A DNA stretch of 64,000 nt from Chitinophagaceae bacterium (GCA_023251255.1 JAHEZD010000014.1:1-64000), one strand, 5' to 3'. Positions 18,054 to 25,725 are shown, counted from the stretch's first letter. The notes: generated from the letters alone by a model not told the origin. Numbers and translations are program-made.

Positions 18054-18299
18054 ATGACAACTACAGCCATCAGGGGAAAACTAGTAGGTTACATGAAAGT
18101 AGCAGATGATAAAAAGCTTAAGGCAATCTATACACTTTTTGAGGATGAAATAAACACCCAGGCAAATGATTGGGATGAAAATTTTGTACAGCAACTAGAA
18201 GAAAGAAGCAAGGCAGTTAAGAGCGGTACACTGAAAACCTATACTTGGGAGGAAACCAAGAAAGCAGCCATTGCGAGAGCGAAATCTAAAAAGAAATAA
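18054..18299 (+). CDS. Addiction-module antitoxin (Unstab_antitox-like)
   Basis: 81 residues from the ATG at 18054; an upstream alternative start at 17985 would begin inside the copied rluF tail. Composition is acidic and helical in the middle (LFEDEINTQANDWDENFVQQ) and ends with a helix (YTWEETKKAAIARAK) and a lysine tail. This fits the small addiction-module component family (PF09720-like) that pairs with ParE/RelE toxins: it would bind and neutralise the toxin. Its stop overlaps the toxin ATG (TAATG at 18297-18301), giving translational coupling. With the toxin frame broken, the antitoxin may be a relic kept without its partner. DNA-binding role is not visible. Confidence 0.75.
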   Translation: MTTTAIRGKLVGYMKVADDKKLKAIYTLFEDEINTQANDWDENFVQQLEERSKAVKSGTLKTYTWEETKKAAIARAKSKKK

Positions 18300-18607
18300 T
18301 GGACTATGCATACATATTGAATAGGTATGCTCATGAAGAATACATAGCTGCCTATGAATGGTATGAATTAAAAGCAAGAGGGATTGGGCAATAGATTTAT
18401 GGCTGCTGTAGAAAAAAATTGTTGCAAATAGCCCAGCATCCTGAACATTACGGAAAAACGCACTTGAATTTCAGGCAGACAAAAATTGAGAACTTTCCTT
18501 ACATAATTGTTTACGAAATATTTACCCGTAAACGGCTAATTCACATTGCAGCTATCTATCACCACAAAAGAAATCAAAAGAAAAAATATAGACGGATCCG
18601 TAAATAA
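18299..18607 (+). pseudogene. RelE/ParE-family toxin, frame disrupted
   Basis: The ATG overlaps the antitoxin stop. The first frame gives 31 codons (YAHEEYIAAYEWYELKARG) and stops at 18392-18394. The homologous middle (GLGNRFMAAVEKK) lies in another frame, and the C-terminal part returns to the first frame from about 18416 (LLQIAQHPEHYGKTHLNFRQ, then FPYIIVYEI and a basic end) to the stop at 18605-18607. Relative to the expected toxin there is one extra G near 18380 and one A missing in the A7 run at 18412-18418. Joined, it makes a normal toxin of about 102 residues. Members cleave mRNA on ribosomes or poison gyrase. Both lesions are in homopolymers, so an assembly error is an alternative. 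Confidence 0.8.
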
Positions 18608-18613
18608 TCTTCC

Positions 18614-19348
18614 TTACTCATCCATTCCATCCACACCAGCAGTTTTGCTGGAGTTGGCCACCATGGCGTTCACAATCTCCATTTCAGCAGGGGTGAAATA
18701 ACGCCAATGCCCGCTCTTCAATCCTGTTAGGTTAATGTTCATGATGCGTATGCGTTGCAGGGCTTCCACTTCATAGCCCAATGCTTCGCACATGCGCCTA
18801 ATTTGCCTGTTCAGTCCCTGTGTGAGTATGATCCTGAAACGTTTTGGCCCCTCCTGTTTTACAAAGCATTTCTGGGTTACTGTACCCAGAATCCTTACCC
18901 CGTTCCGCATCCTGTTTACAAAATCAATGTCAATGGGTTTGTCCACGCTCACTATATATTCCTTTTCATGGTTGTTGCCGGCGCGGAGGATCTTGTTGAC
19001 AATGTCCCCATCATTGGTCAAGAAAATCAGTCCCTCGCTGCGTTTGTCCAAACGCCCAATGGGAAAGATCCTTGTTTTGAAATTCACGAAGTCAATGATA
19101 TTGCTCTTGTCCTTTTGGTCGGTGGTGCAGGTAACGCCCTTGGGTTTATTGAGCATTAAATAAACAGGGGCTTTCTTCTTCTTCAACGGCTCTCCGTCCA
19201 CATGCACCACATCGTTTTCGCCCACACGGTTGCCCTTGATGGCTTCCCTGCCATTAATGGTAACACGGCCCTGGTCTATATAATTGTCTGCTTCCCTGCG
19301 TGAGCAGAAACCGGTTTCGCTAATGTATTTATTGAGGCTTGTATCCAT
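18614..19348 (-). CDS. rluF: 23S rRNA pseudouridine synthase RluF
   Basis: 244 residues. An N-terminal S4 RNA-binding domain (about 1-60, starting LNKYISETGFCSRREADNYI) is joined to the RsuA/RluB/E/F catalytic domain. The catalytic Asp is D101 in GRLDKRSEGL, and FVKQEGPKRFRIILTQGLNR then QIRRMCEALGYEV form the conserved core. The INKYISE start, NIIDFVNF and ILRAGNNHEKEY stretches match RluF more than RluB or RluE. RluF makes pseudouridine near position 2604 of E. coli 23S rRNA. The last codons (NSSKTAGVDGMDE) are the segment repeated at 14434 and 17950. Start is the ATG giving the S4 domain. Confidence 0.92.
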   Translation of the reverse strand: MDTSLNKYISETGFCSRREADNYIDQGRVTINGREAIKGNRVGENDVVHVDGEPLKKKKAPVYLMLNKPKGVTCTTDQKDKSNIIDFVNFKTRIFPIGRLDKRSEGLIFLTNDGDIVNKILRAGNNHEKEYIVSVDKPIDIDFVNRMRNGVRILGTVTQKCFVKQEGPKRFRIILTQGLNRQIRRMCEALGYEVEALQRIRIMNINLTGLKSGHWRYFTPAEMEIVNAMVANSSKTAGVDGMDE

Positions 19349-19452
19349 TAAAAGAAGAAAATTAATTTAAGATAGATGTCAGGTTGAGCCTGTCGAAACC
19401 GATTAATGAAAATCTTCCTCAGTGTCGCTGGGAATCTTAGGCTGACATTTTG

Positions 19453-20271
19453 TTAAACAAATAAATCTTGGAACAATTGCCCACCCGGCACTACAGCATA
19501 TTTACTTAAATCTGTAATGCCTTCCTTGGCCAATACATCCTCGTCAATAAAGGTATTGCCTGTGTATTCAAGGTTCTCCTTGCTTAAAATAATATGTGCG
19601 GTATCAGCTAAAATATCAACAGTTCTGCTCATGTTGGCCAATGCTTCCCCACCCAATAAATTCCTGACAGCAGCCGTATCAATGGTGGTCCTTGGCCATA
19701 AAGCATTACTGGCAATACCGTCTTTTTTGAATTCCTGTGCCCAGCCCAACGCCATCATGCTCATATTGAACTTGCTCATGGTGTAGGCCACATGCGGCCC
19801 CAGCCATTTGGGCTCAATATTGATGGGGGGGGACAAGGTAAGTATATGTGGGTTGGTGCCTTTTTGCAAATAAGGCAAACAGGTTTTTACCACCAAGAAG
19901 GTACCACGTACATTGATGCTGTGCATCAAATCGAAACGTTTGGCCTCCGTTTGCAAAGTGCCTGTGAGCTGAATGGCGGAAGCGTTATTGATCACAATAT
20001 CAATGCCCCCAAATTTTTCCACTGCCTGCTGCACCGCCGCTTGTATCTGCTCCTCAAAACGGATATCTGTTTGCACAGGCAATGCTTTACCGCCAGCTTT
20101 TTCAATTTCTTCAGCAGCAGAAAAAATGGTGCCTCCAAGTTTCGGGTTTTCCTCGGCACTTTTAGCGGCAATCACAATATTGGCACCCTCGGCAGCAAGC
20201 TTCAAAGCAATGGCCTTGCCTATACCACGGGAGGCGCCTGTAATAAAAATGGTTCTGTTTTGGAAAGACAT
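19453..20271 (-). CDS. SDR-family oxidoreductase (HSDL2-like)
   Basis: 272 residues. It has the Rossmann TGASRGIG (residues 11-18), NNAS at about 90-93, and a Y-x-x-x-K (YTMSKF) catalytic pair, the classical SDR set. The long C-terminal tail with DEDVLAKEGITDLSKYAV is shared with the HSDL2/citronellol-dehydrogenase-like subgroup, which acts on fatty-acid-like or terpene-like substrates. Cytoplasmic and NAD(P)-dependent. It stands alone between rluF and gmk, with only low-complexity spacers. Substrate not deducible. Confidence 0.85.
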   Translation of the reverse strand: MSFQNRTIFITGASRGIGKAIALKLAAEGANIVIAAKSAEENPKLGGTIFSAAEEIEKAGGKALPVQTDIRFEEQIQAAVQQAVEKFGGIDIVINNASAIQLTGTLQTEAKRFDLMHSINVRGTFLVVKTCLPYLQKGTNPHILTLSPPINIEPKWLGPHVAYTMSKFNMSMMALGWAQEFKKDGIASNALWPRTTIDTAAVRNLLGGEALANMSRTVDILADTAHIILSKENLEYTGNTFIDEDVLAKEGITDLSKYAVVPGGQLFQDLFV

Positions 20272-20363
20272 CGTTAGAGGAATTAGGAATTAGTGAAATT
20301 ATGGAGAAGTAAATTAAAATAATGCTTTAGAAAGTAGTGAATATGGTTTTCCCTAATTACCAA

Positions 20364-20942
20364 TTACTTCCCGCCCCATCCCAAAAATTCCCCAATCACC
20401 TGTTCAGCTTCCTCACAGGCCCTGCCCAAATCATCATTCACAATGGTCTTCTTGAAATACTGCCTGAAAGAAAGTTCGTAAGCGGCTTTGTTTACACGGA
20501 TGGCAATGTTTTCCGCACTCTCCGTGCCCCGGTTTTCCAACCTTCTTTTCAGTTCATCCACCGTTGGCGGCTGTATGAAAATGGACAATGACTCTTGAGG
20601 GTACTGTTGCTGCACATGTATGGCACCTTTTACATCAATATCCAGCATGGGCGTTTTGCCCTGGCTCCAGATTTTTTCCAATTCACTTTTCAGTGTGCCG
20701 TAGTATTTGCCCTCATATACCATTTCCCACTCCACAAAGGCGTTGTCCTTAATTTTTTGCTGAAAATCCTCCGCACTCATGAAATGGTAATCCACCCCAT
20801 CTTTTTCCTCACCTCTGGGCTGTCTGGTAGCAGCAGAAACTGAAAACGAAAGCAACGGGTATTTGTCTAGGAGGAACCTGGTAATGGACGTTTTGCCTGC
20901 GCCCGATGGGGCCGTGATGATAATGATTTTACCTGTTGCCAT
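20364..20942 (-). CDS. gmk: Guanylate kinase
   Basis: 192 residues, typical for Gmk. It phosphorylates GMP to GDP with ATP. The P-loop is SGAGKTS at residues 13-19, and the GMP-binding part includes SVSAATRQPRGEEKDGVDYH, the usual Ser/Arg/Tyr set. The lid region and the helical end (NRGTESAENIAIRV) complete the fold. The ATG at 20942 is preferred over 20948 because Gmk starts directly with a basic/hydrophobic strand. Transcribed divergently from the retropepsin-like gene, with about 70 bases between starts. Confidence 0.96.
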   Translation of the reverse strand: MATGKIIIITAPSGAGKTSITRFLLDKYPLLSFSVSAATRQPRGEEKDGVDYHFMSAEDFQQKIKDNAFVEWEMVYEGKYYGTLKSELEKIWSQGKTPMLDIDVKGAIHVQQQYPQESLSIFIQPPTVDELKRRLENRGTESAENIAIRVNKAAYELSFRQYFKKTIVNDDLGRACEEAEQVIGEFLGWGGK

Positions 20943-21011
20943 GTGCAAAGAAAAGCAAGCAAGCTACAAGCCTCAAAATTTCTTTGTATTTTTAGTCAAA
21001 ATAGTTTTGTT

Positions 21012-21449
21012 ATGGGGCCAGTATATGCAGAAATAGAATTGACCAATGGCGATGATTTGGCCTTCGTTCGCCGGAATATCCTTGGCAAGGAAGAGGTGAA
21101 GCGGATGAATGTAAGTGCCATGGTAGATACTGGTGCCATCAATATGTGCATTAATGAAAATATTCAGGAATACATGCAGTTTCCATTAGTGGAGCATAGA
21201 AAATTTGTTGTTGCCACGGGCGAAGTAAAGGAACTGCCAGTAGTTGACAACGTCATTATCAGGTTCAAAAATAGAAGCACCACTTGCCGGGCAATTGTGT
21301 TGCCTAATGATAGTGAAGTTCTGTTGGGAGCCATTCCGTTGGAAGATCTGGATGTGATTATCAATGCTAGAAGGCAGGAGTTGGAAGTAAACCCAGAGTC
21401 GCCCGATATGGCATTAATGAAGCTGAAATATCACAAAAGAGTGGATTAA
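21012..21449 (+). CDS. Clan AA (retropepsin-like) aspartic protease
   Basis: 145 residues from the ATG at 21012; the frame is open upstream but the extension has no family features. The catalytic motif is VDTGAINMCI (Asp-Thr-Gly-Ala), followed by the beta-rich core and a late LPNDSEVLLGAIPLEDLDVII with the hydrophobic-hydrophobic-Gly flap-type end. Single-domain retropepsin-like proteins act as homodimers, each giving one Asp. No signal peptide. Substrates in bacteria are mostly unknown. It precedes tRNA-Lys. Confidence 0.82.
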   Translation: MGPVYAEIELTNGDDLAFVRRNILGKEEVKRMNVSAMVDTGAINMCINENIQEYMQFPLVEHRKFVVATGEVKELPVVDNVIIRFKNRSTTCRAIVLPNDSEVLLGAIPLEDLDVIINARRQELEVNPESPDMALMKLKYHKRVD

Positions 21450-21484
21450 ACTTTTTTTCAGTTTCAATTTATCGATTGAAACCT

Positions 21485-21492
21485 TACATTTG
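21485..21492 (+). promoter_or_regulatory. Candidate -7 element (TACATTTG) of tRNA-Lys
   Basis: TANNTTTG match 14 bases before the tRNA 5' end, with a TTTC about 20 bases upstream as a weak -33 element. Confidence 0.4.
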
Positions 21493-21506
21493 CAGTCCAG
21501 AAAAAC

Positions 21507-21580
21507 GATTCCCTAGCTCAGTTGGTTAGAGCTACTGACTCTTAATCAGTAGGTCCTGGGTTCGAGCCCCAGGGGGATCA
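21507..21580 (+). tRNA. tRNA-Lys (anticodon CTT)
   Basis: Cloverleaf read by eye: acceptor 21507-21513 pairs with 21573-21579 (one G-T), a D arm with GCTC/GAGC, an anticodon stem ACTGA/TCAGT around loop CTCTTAA giving anticodon CTT, and a T arm CTGGG-TTCGAGC-CCCAG. Discriminator is A; the CCA end is not encoded. Decodes AAG. Confidence 0.95.
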
Positions 21581-21587
21581 CAGGAAC

Positions 21588-21620
21588 AATCCCTTGTAAA
21601 TTTTACAAGGGATTCTTGTT
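21588..21620 (+). terminator. Terminator after tRNA-Lys
   Basis: An 11-bp stem (21588-21598 with 21604-21614), 5-base loop, followed by TCTTGTTT, immediately after the tRNA. Confidence 0.8.
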
Positions 21621-21647
21621 TAAAACAAAATACCAAAACCATTCAAA

Positions 21648-22373
21648 ATGCCATCACCCAGAATCCTTGCTTTCAGTAGTTCCAAAGTTGGTAATGGTGG
21701 CTACCTGGAGAATGCCGCACCTATTATCGGGAATTTCTTGGGCAATGCTCCCTTGACCATTGCTTTTATCCCCTTTGCCGACGTAACACTCCAATACGAT
21801 GGATATGCTGCAAAAGTAAAAGAGGGCCTGGCAGCTTTGGGCCACACCATAGAAACGGTGCTGCCACAAACAGCCAAGAAACAAATTGAAAAGGCCAATG
21901 TCATTATGGTAGGTGGTGGCAATACTTTTAAATTGTTGAGCCTGATCTATACTTCGCAGGTACTGGACCTGGTGCGGGACAAAGTGAGTGCGGGCATACC
22001 CTATATTGGGTGGAGCGCTGGTTCCAATATTACTGGCCCCACCATCTGCACCACCAACGATATGCCCATTGTGGAGCCCAAAAGCTTCAATGCCCTGGGC
22101 CTCTTTCCCTTCCAAATAAACCCGCACTACTACAATGTAAAGCCAGAGGGCTTTAATGGAGAAACGAGGGACCAACGGCTGACAGAATTCATTGTGGAGA
22201 ATCCCGGTATTCCCGTGGTTTGTTTACCCGAAGGCACTGCCTTGAAGTTTGACAATGGCGTGCTGCAGTTCATTGGGCAATGCCCCGGCATACTGCTGCA
22301 TTCCCTGGAAGATTCCACGGAGATTTTCAGGAAGGAAATAGCCATTGGGGAAGACATTACCCGGTTAATGTAA
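21648..22373 (+). CDS. pepE: Dipeptidase E (alpha-aspartyl dipeptidase)
   Basis: 241 residues, near the family's 230-240. PepE is a serine peptidase of family S51 that splits N-terminal Asp-X dipeptides in the cytoplasm. The nucleophile is S123 in GWSAGSN, the usual alpha/beta elbow, preceded by the VGGGNTFKL loop (residues 88-96). Asp/His partners lie downstream (FQINPHYYN). No signal peptide. The gene is monocistronic between the tRNA terminator and a remnant region. The start ATG has no competing alternative. Confidence 0.93.
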   Translation: MPSPRILAFSSSKVGNGGYLENAAPIIGNFLGNAPLTIAFIPFADVTLQYDGYAAKVKEGLAALGHTIETVLPQTAKKQIEKANVIMVGGGNTFKLLSLIYTSQVLDLVRDKVSAGIPYIGWSAGSNITGPTICTTNDMPIVEPKSFNALGLFPFQINPHYYNVKPEGFNGETRDQRLTEFIVENPGIPVVCLPEGTALKFDNGVLQFIGQCPGILLHSLEDSTEIFRKEIAIGEDITRLM

Positions 22374-22380
22374 ACGCCAC

Positions 22381-22645
22381 CTAAGCTTCGGTATACATAT
22401 CTATTTCGTCAATTCCTTCCACAGTACTGTGAAAGCATCGGCTCTGCGGGCCTGTTTAAAATGGTTTCGGGAACCTGCTAGGCAAATTCAACTGTTTTCT
22501 TTAGCCACAGCTTGTGCTCATTTTTCGGTAAATGACACTCATCTACAGGAACTTTTTTCACGAATTGTTGCCGAAGGCAGCAATAATCAATAATCCTGAC
22601 AACCATTTGCAGCGCATGTAAGCAGTATTTCCTTAAACAATTCAT
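22381..22645 (-). pseudogene. Probable frameshifted small gene remnant
   Basis: Read on the minus strand from the ATG at 22645, one frame gives KKVPVDECHLPKNEHKLWLK and stops at 22478-22480. A one-base shift continues with LAGSRNHFKQARRADAFTVL. A second shift continues with VEGIDEIDMYTEA to a stop at 22381-22383. The three pieces are charged and protein-like and join into about 88 residues. I do not recognise the family. The plus strand also holds a 54-codon GTG frame (22429-22593), which looks like a shadow (Ala/Leu-rich). The remnant would start 41 bases from an 80-bp palindrome. Coding origin is inferred, not proven. Confidence 0.35.
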
Positions 22646-22686
22646 GCGAGAGGAAGTTTACCGCTGAAACCTACCTGCTACAATTT

Positions 22687-22766
22687 CGATGTAACAATCC
22701 AATTGTCACGATTTTATTGTCACAAATTTGTGACAATTTCTTTGCAACAATCATATTGTTACATCG
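22687..22766. repeat. 80-bp nested palindrome with TTGT-N-AC boxes
   Basis: An inner perfect 22-base palindrome (22716-22737) and outer perfect 12-base arms (22687-22698 with 22755-22766) share one centre at 22726.5. The intervening sides also match partly around ATTGT. At least six boxes of the type TTGTCAC, TTGTTAC or their complements occur. This could be a multi-site operator or a long RNA hairpin. It lies between the minus-strand remnant and the helicase gene. Confidence 0.85.
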
Positions 22767-22856
22767 TTTTTGTAACGCACCGCTATTAATAAACAGCATC
22801 AACATAGATTAAGCGGTTTCCGACAGCCTATTGGGAAGTGCTAGTGGTATAAACAC

Positions 22857-22864
22857 TAAGTTTG
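22857..22864 (+). promoter_or_regulatory. Candidate -7 element (TAAGTTTG) of the helicase gene
   Basis: TANNTTTG match 22 bases before the ATG at 22887; a TTGG lies about 23 bases further upstream as a poor -33 element. Confidence 0.4.
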
Positions 22865-22886
22865 CCCAGATTCACAACTTTTCATT

Positions 22887-24029
22887 ATGTCATTTTCGCA
22901 ACTTGGTTTAACGGCCACCTTAATTAAGGCACTGTCTGCACAGGGGTACAAAGAAGCCTATCCCATTCAATTGCAGGCCATTCCTGCCATATTGAAAGGA
23001 AAGGATGTGTTGGGCATTGCCCAAACGGGCTCGGGTAAAACCGCCAGCTTTGTACTGCCCATTCTGCAGCAGTTCCAAAGCAAGCCCACCACCAAGAACC
23101 GTTTTATCAAAGCATTAATATTGGTGCCAACAAGGGAACTGGCCGTACAGGTAGGGGATGTGTTCAAGCAATTTGCGGAAGCCATGCCCCGGAAGGTGAA
23201 AGCCATGTCCGTATTTGGTGGTGCTTCCATCAACACGCAAATGATGAACCTGCAGGGCGTGGAAATTTTGGTGGCCACGCCGGGAAGGCTACTTGACCTA
23301 GTGGATGCCAATGCCATGAACCTCTCCGAAATAGATATCCTGGTGCTGGACGAAGCGGACAAGATGCTGAACATGGGGTTCAAGGATGAAATGGCCAGTG
23401 TGTTCAAGCTGCTTCCAGAAAAAAGGCAGAACCTGTTGTTCTCCGCAACGCTTGGTAAGGAAATCAACAATATCACGGAAATCCTGTTGCACAACCCTGT
23501 AAAGATCCAGGTAGAGGAGGAGCAACAGAACCTTGATTTGATAACGCAGCAATGCTACCATGTTACGGAAGACAGGAAAGGTCCCCTGCTCAGGTATTTG
23601 ATCAAGGAACAGGATATGAAGCAGGTGCTGGTTTTTGCATCGTCCATTCACCGGGCCGATGGGGTGGTGGAGAAGTTGAAAAAACATGGTATTGAGGCTG
23701 CAGCCATGCACAGTAAAAAAAGTCAGGGAGCCAGAACGGATGCCCTGGCCAATTTCAAATCAGGCAAACTGAAAGTATTGGTGGCAACGGATTTGGCCTC
23801 GCGTGGTATTGATATCCAGTTCCTGCCCCATGTCATCAACTATGAACTGCCACGTTCCCCCAAGGATTATATACACCGCATAGGAAGAACGGGCCGCGCC
23901 AGTAGTGCAGGCACGGCTATTTCATTGGTTTCGGAGGAGGAGGAACATCATTTTTCCGTTATTGAAAAGAAGATGGGGAAGAAGGTTGCTGTTACTGAAA
24001 CCAATGAACTGGACCTGAAAGGATATTGA
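22887..24029 (+). CDS. DEAD-box RNA helicase (RhlE-like)
   Basis: 380 residues: a minimal two-domain helicase core without the long basic tail of many RhlE proteins. Motifs in order: Q motif (F..L near residue 3 with YPIQLQAIP), motif I AQTGSGKT (45-52), Ia PTREL (81-85), GG (111-112), TPGR (131-134), DEAD (155-158), SAT (186-188), and HRIGRTGR in motif VI. It unwinds RNA duplexes using ATP in ribosome assembly, mRNA turnover or cold adaptation. The upstream palindrome and long leader could bear on regulation. Paralogue name (rhlE, deaD) cannot be fixed from this window. Confidence 0.92.
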   Translation: MSFSQLGLTATLIKALSAQGYKEAYPIQLQAIPAILKGKDVLGIAQTGSGKTASFVLPILQQFQSKPTTKNRFIKALILVPTRELAVQVGDVFKQFAEAMPRKVKAMSVFGGASINTQMMNLQGVEILVATPGRLLDLVDANAMNLSEIDILVLDEADKMLNMGFKDEMASVFKLLPEKRQNLLFSATLGKEINNITEILLHNPVKIQVEEEQQNLDLITQQCYHVTEDRKGPLLRYLIKEQDMKQVLVFASSIHRADGVVEKLKKHGIEAAAMHSKKSQGARTDALANFKSGKLKVLVATDLASRGIDIQFLPHVINYELPRSPKDYIHRIGRTGRASSAGTAISLVSEEEEHHFSVIEKKMGKKVAVTETNELDLKGY

Positions 24030-24126
24030 TGGCTGGTGAAACCGCTTTCGACAGACTGCCGACAACTTTTGTCATATTGAGTAATCAATGTTTGCTGCGC
24101 AAACAAATACATTGAAGAATAAGCTA

Positions 24127-24199
24127 ACCACAAAGACACGAAGAACACTAAGTTAAAAAAATTACGATTTTTCCTTCGTGCTCCTTGCGTCTTTGTGGT
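24127..24199. repeat. 73-bp inverted repeat
   Basis: Arms ACCACAAAGAC (24127-24137) and GTCTTTGTGGT (24189-24199) are perfect and continue imperfectly inward (ACGAAGAACAC against GTGCTCCTTGC). It lies 98 bases after the helicase stop and 79 before the murA stop, so it may end both transcripts. Similar CACAAAGACACGAAG palindromes occur as dispersed repeats in other bacterial genomes; that is from memory. Confidence 0.75.
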
Positions 24200-24277
24200 A
24201 AGTATAAAAAATCATTGCCTGCCGGGTAGGCAAGGCTTGCCGGAATATTGACAAGAGCGGGTTTTGAGAAAACTGGT

Positions 24278-25582
24278 TTAAACCCTTTTTATATCCGCAC
24301 CCAAATTTCTCAGTCTCTCATCAATAAATTGGTAGCCCCTATCAATCTGTTCAATATTCTGGATGGTGCTTTTGCCTTCGGCAGATAATGCCGCAATCAA
24401 CAATGCCTGTCCCGCACGTATATCCGGGCTGCTCATGGTAATGCCCTTCAAATTGTATTTTCTTCCCAGTCCAATAACAGTGGCGCGGTGCGGGTCGCAC
24501 AGGATGATTTGGGCACCCATATCAATGAGCTTGTCTACAAAGAACAAACGGCTCTCGAACATTTTTTGATGGATGAGCACACTGCCCACTGCTTGGGTGG
24601 CCACTACCAACATAATGCTGATTAAATCCGGTGTGAAGCCAGGCCAGGGGTGGTCATAAATGGTGAGGATGCCACCATCCAGATAGGTGGCTACTTCATA
24701 GCTGTCCTGTTCCGGGATATAGATATCATCTCCTTTTATTTGGAAATGGATGCCCATTTGTGCAAACTTCTCCGGTATAACACCTAAATGTTCAACTCCC
24801 GCATTTTTTATGGTTATCTCACTTTGGGTCATGGCTGCAAGGCCTATGAAACTGCCAATTTCAATCATGTCCGGCAGCATGGTATGCGAAGTACCGCCCA
24901 ATTTGGCAACCCCTTCTATCTCCAGTAAGTTACTGCCAATACCTGTAATTTTTGCGCCCATCCGGTTCAGCATCTTGCAAAGCTGTTGTAGGTAGGGCTC
25001 GCAGGCAGCATTGTAAATGGTTGTTTTTCCTTCGGCCAGCACGGCTGCCATCAAAATATTGGCGGTGCCTGTAACGCTTGGCTCATCGAGCAGCATATAG
25101 CAGCCCTTCAATTGGGGCGAGGAGAATTTGGAGCAACTGTTTTCATCATCATATTCAAACTTGGCCCCCAATTTCTCCAGGCCAATGATATGTGTATCCA
25201 ATCTCCTCCTGCCAATTTTATCGCCACCGGGTTTGGGAATATAGGCCTTCTTGAAACGGGCCAACATGGGGCCGGCCAGCATGATGCTTCCACGCAGTTT
25301 GCCCCCTTTTTTCCTGAAGGCATTACTGGCCAAATAGTCGGCATCCACATTGTCTGCTTTGAATGTACAGGTGTGCTTATCTTTTCTATTAACCCTTACG
25401 CCCATATCTTCCAATAATTCGATCAACAGGTTTACGTCCAGGATATCCGGGATATTGTTGATGGTTACCGTTTCATCAGTTAGCAATACTGCACAGAGAA
25501 TTTGCAGGGCTTCGTTCTTTGCACCTTGTGGTGTTATTTCTCCTTTTAATTTTTTGCCTCCTATTACCTGGAATGAACTCAT
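24278..25582 (-). CDS. murA: UDP-N-acetylglucosamine 1-carboxyvinyltransferase
   Basis: 434 residues, full length (E. coli 419). MurA transfers enolpyruvate from PEP to UDP-GlcNAc, the first committed step of peptidoglycan. The N-terminal KNEALQILCAVLLTDE block and the second EPSP-synthase-like half are intact. The loop that normally carries the catalytic and fosfomycin-reactive Cys reads PKPGGDKIGRR, with Asp121 in place of Cys. This variant keeps activity and is known to give fosfomycin insensitivity in Mycobacterium and Chlamydia MurA. It is downstream of the DUF4290 gene, an arrangement common in this phylum. Confidence 0.95.
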   Translation of the reverse strand: MSSFQVIGGKKLKGEITPQGAKNEALQILCAVLLTDETVTINNIPDILDVNLLIELLEDMGVRVNRKDKHTCTFKADNVDADYLASNAFRKKGGKLRGSIMLAGPMLARFKKAYIPKPGGDKIGRRRLDTHIIGLEKLGAKFEYDDENSCSKFSSPQLKGCYMLLDEPSVTGTANILMAAVLAEGKTTIYNAACEPYLQQLCKMLNRMGAKITGIGSNLLEIEGVAKLGGTSHTMLPDMIEIGSFIGLAAMTQSEITIKNAGVEHLGVIPEKFAQMGIHFQIKGDDIYIPEQDSYEVATYLDGGILTIYDHPWPGFTPDLISIMLVVATQAVGSVLIHQKMFESRLFFVDKLIDMGAQIILCDPHRATVIGLGRKYNLKGITMSSPDIRAGQALLIAALSAEGKSTIQNIEQIDRGYQFIDERLRNLGADIKRV

Positions 25583-25725
25583 TGGATAGTTAATTGGTTA
25601 ATTAGTTAATTGGTTTGAACCAACTTGTAAACATTTGAACGTTGGAACTTATTGAACTTGCCCGGCTTGTTCACGAAAATAAAAAAGCCAACCCGAAAGT
25701 TGGCTTCAAATACCTGATTGTTTTA

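Noticed and set aside
22429-22593. 54-codon plus-strand frame after pepE
   Set aside because: Ala/Leu-rich and opposite the more protein-like minus-strand pieces; no start site or family. It was kept only as an alternative to the remnant.
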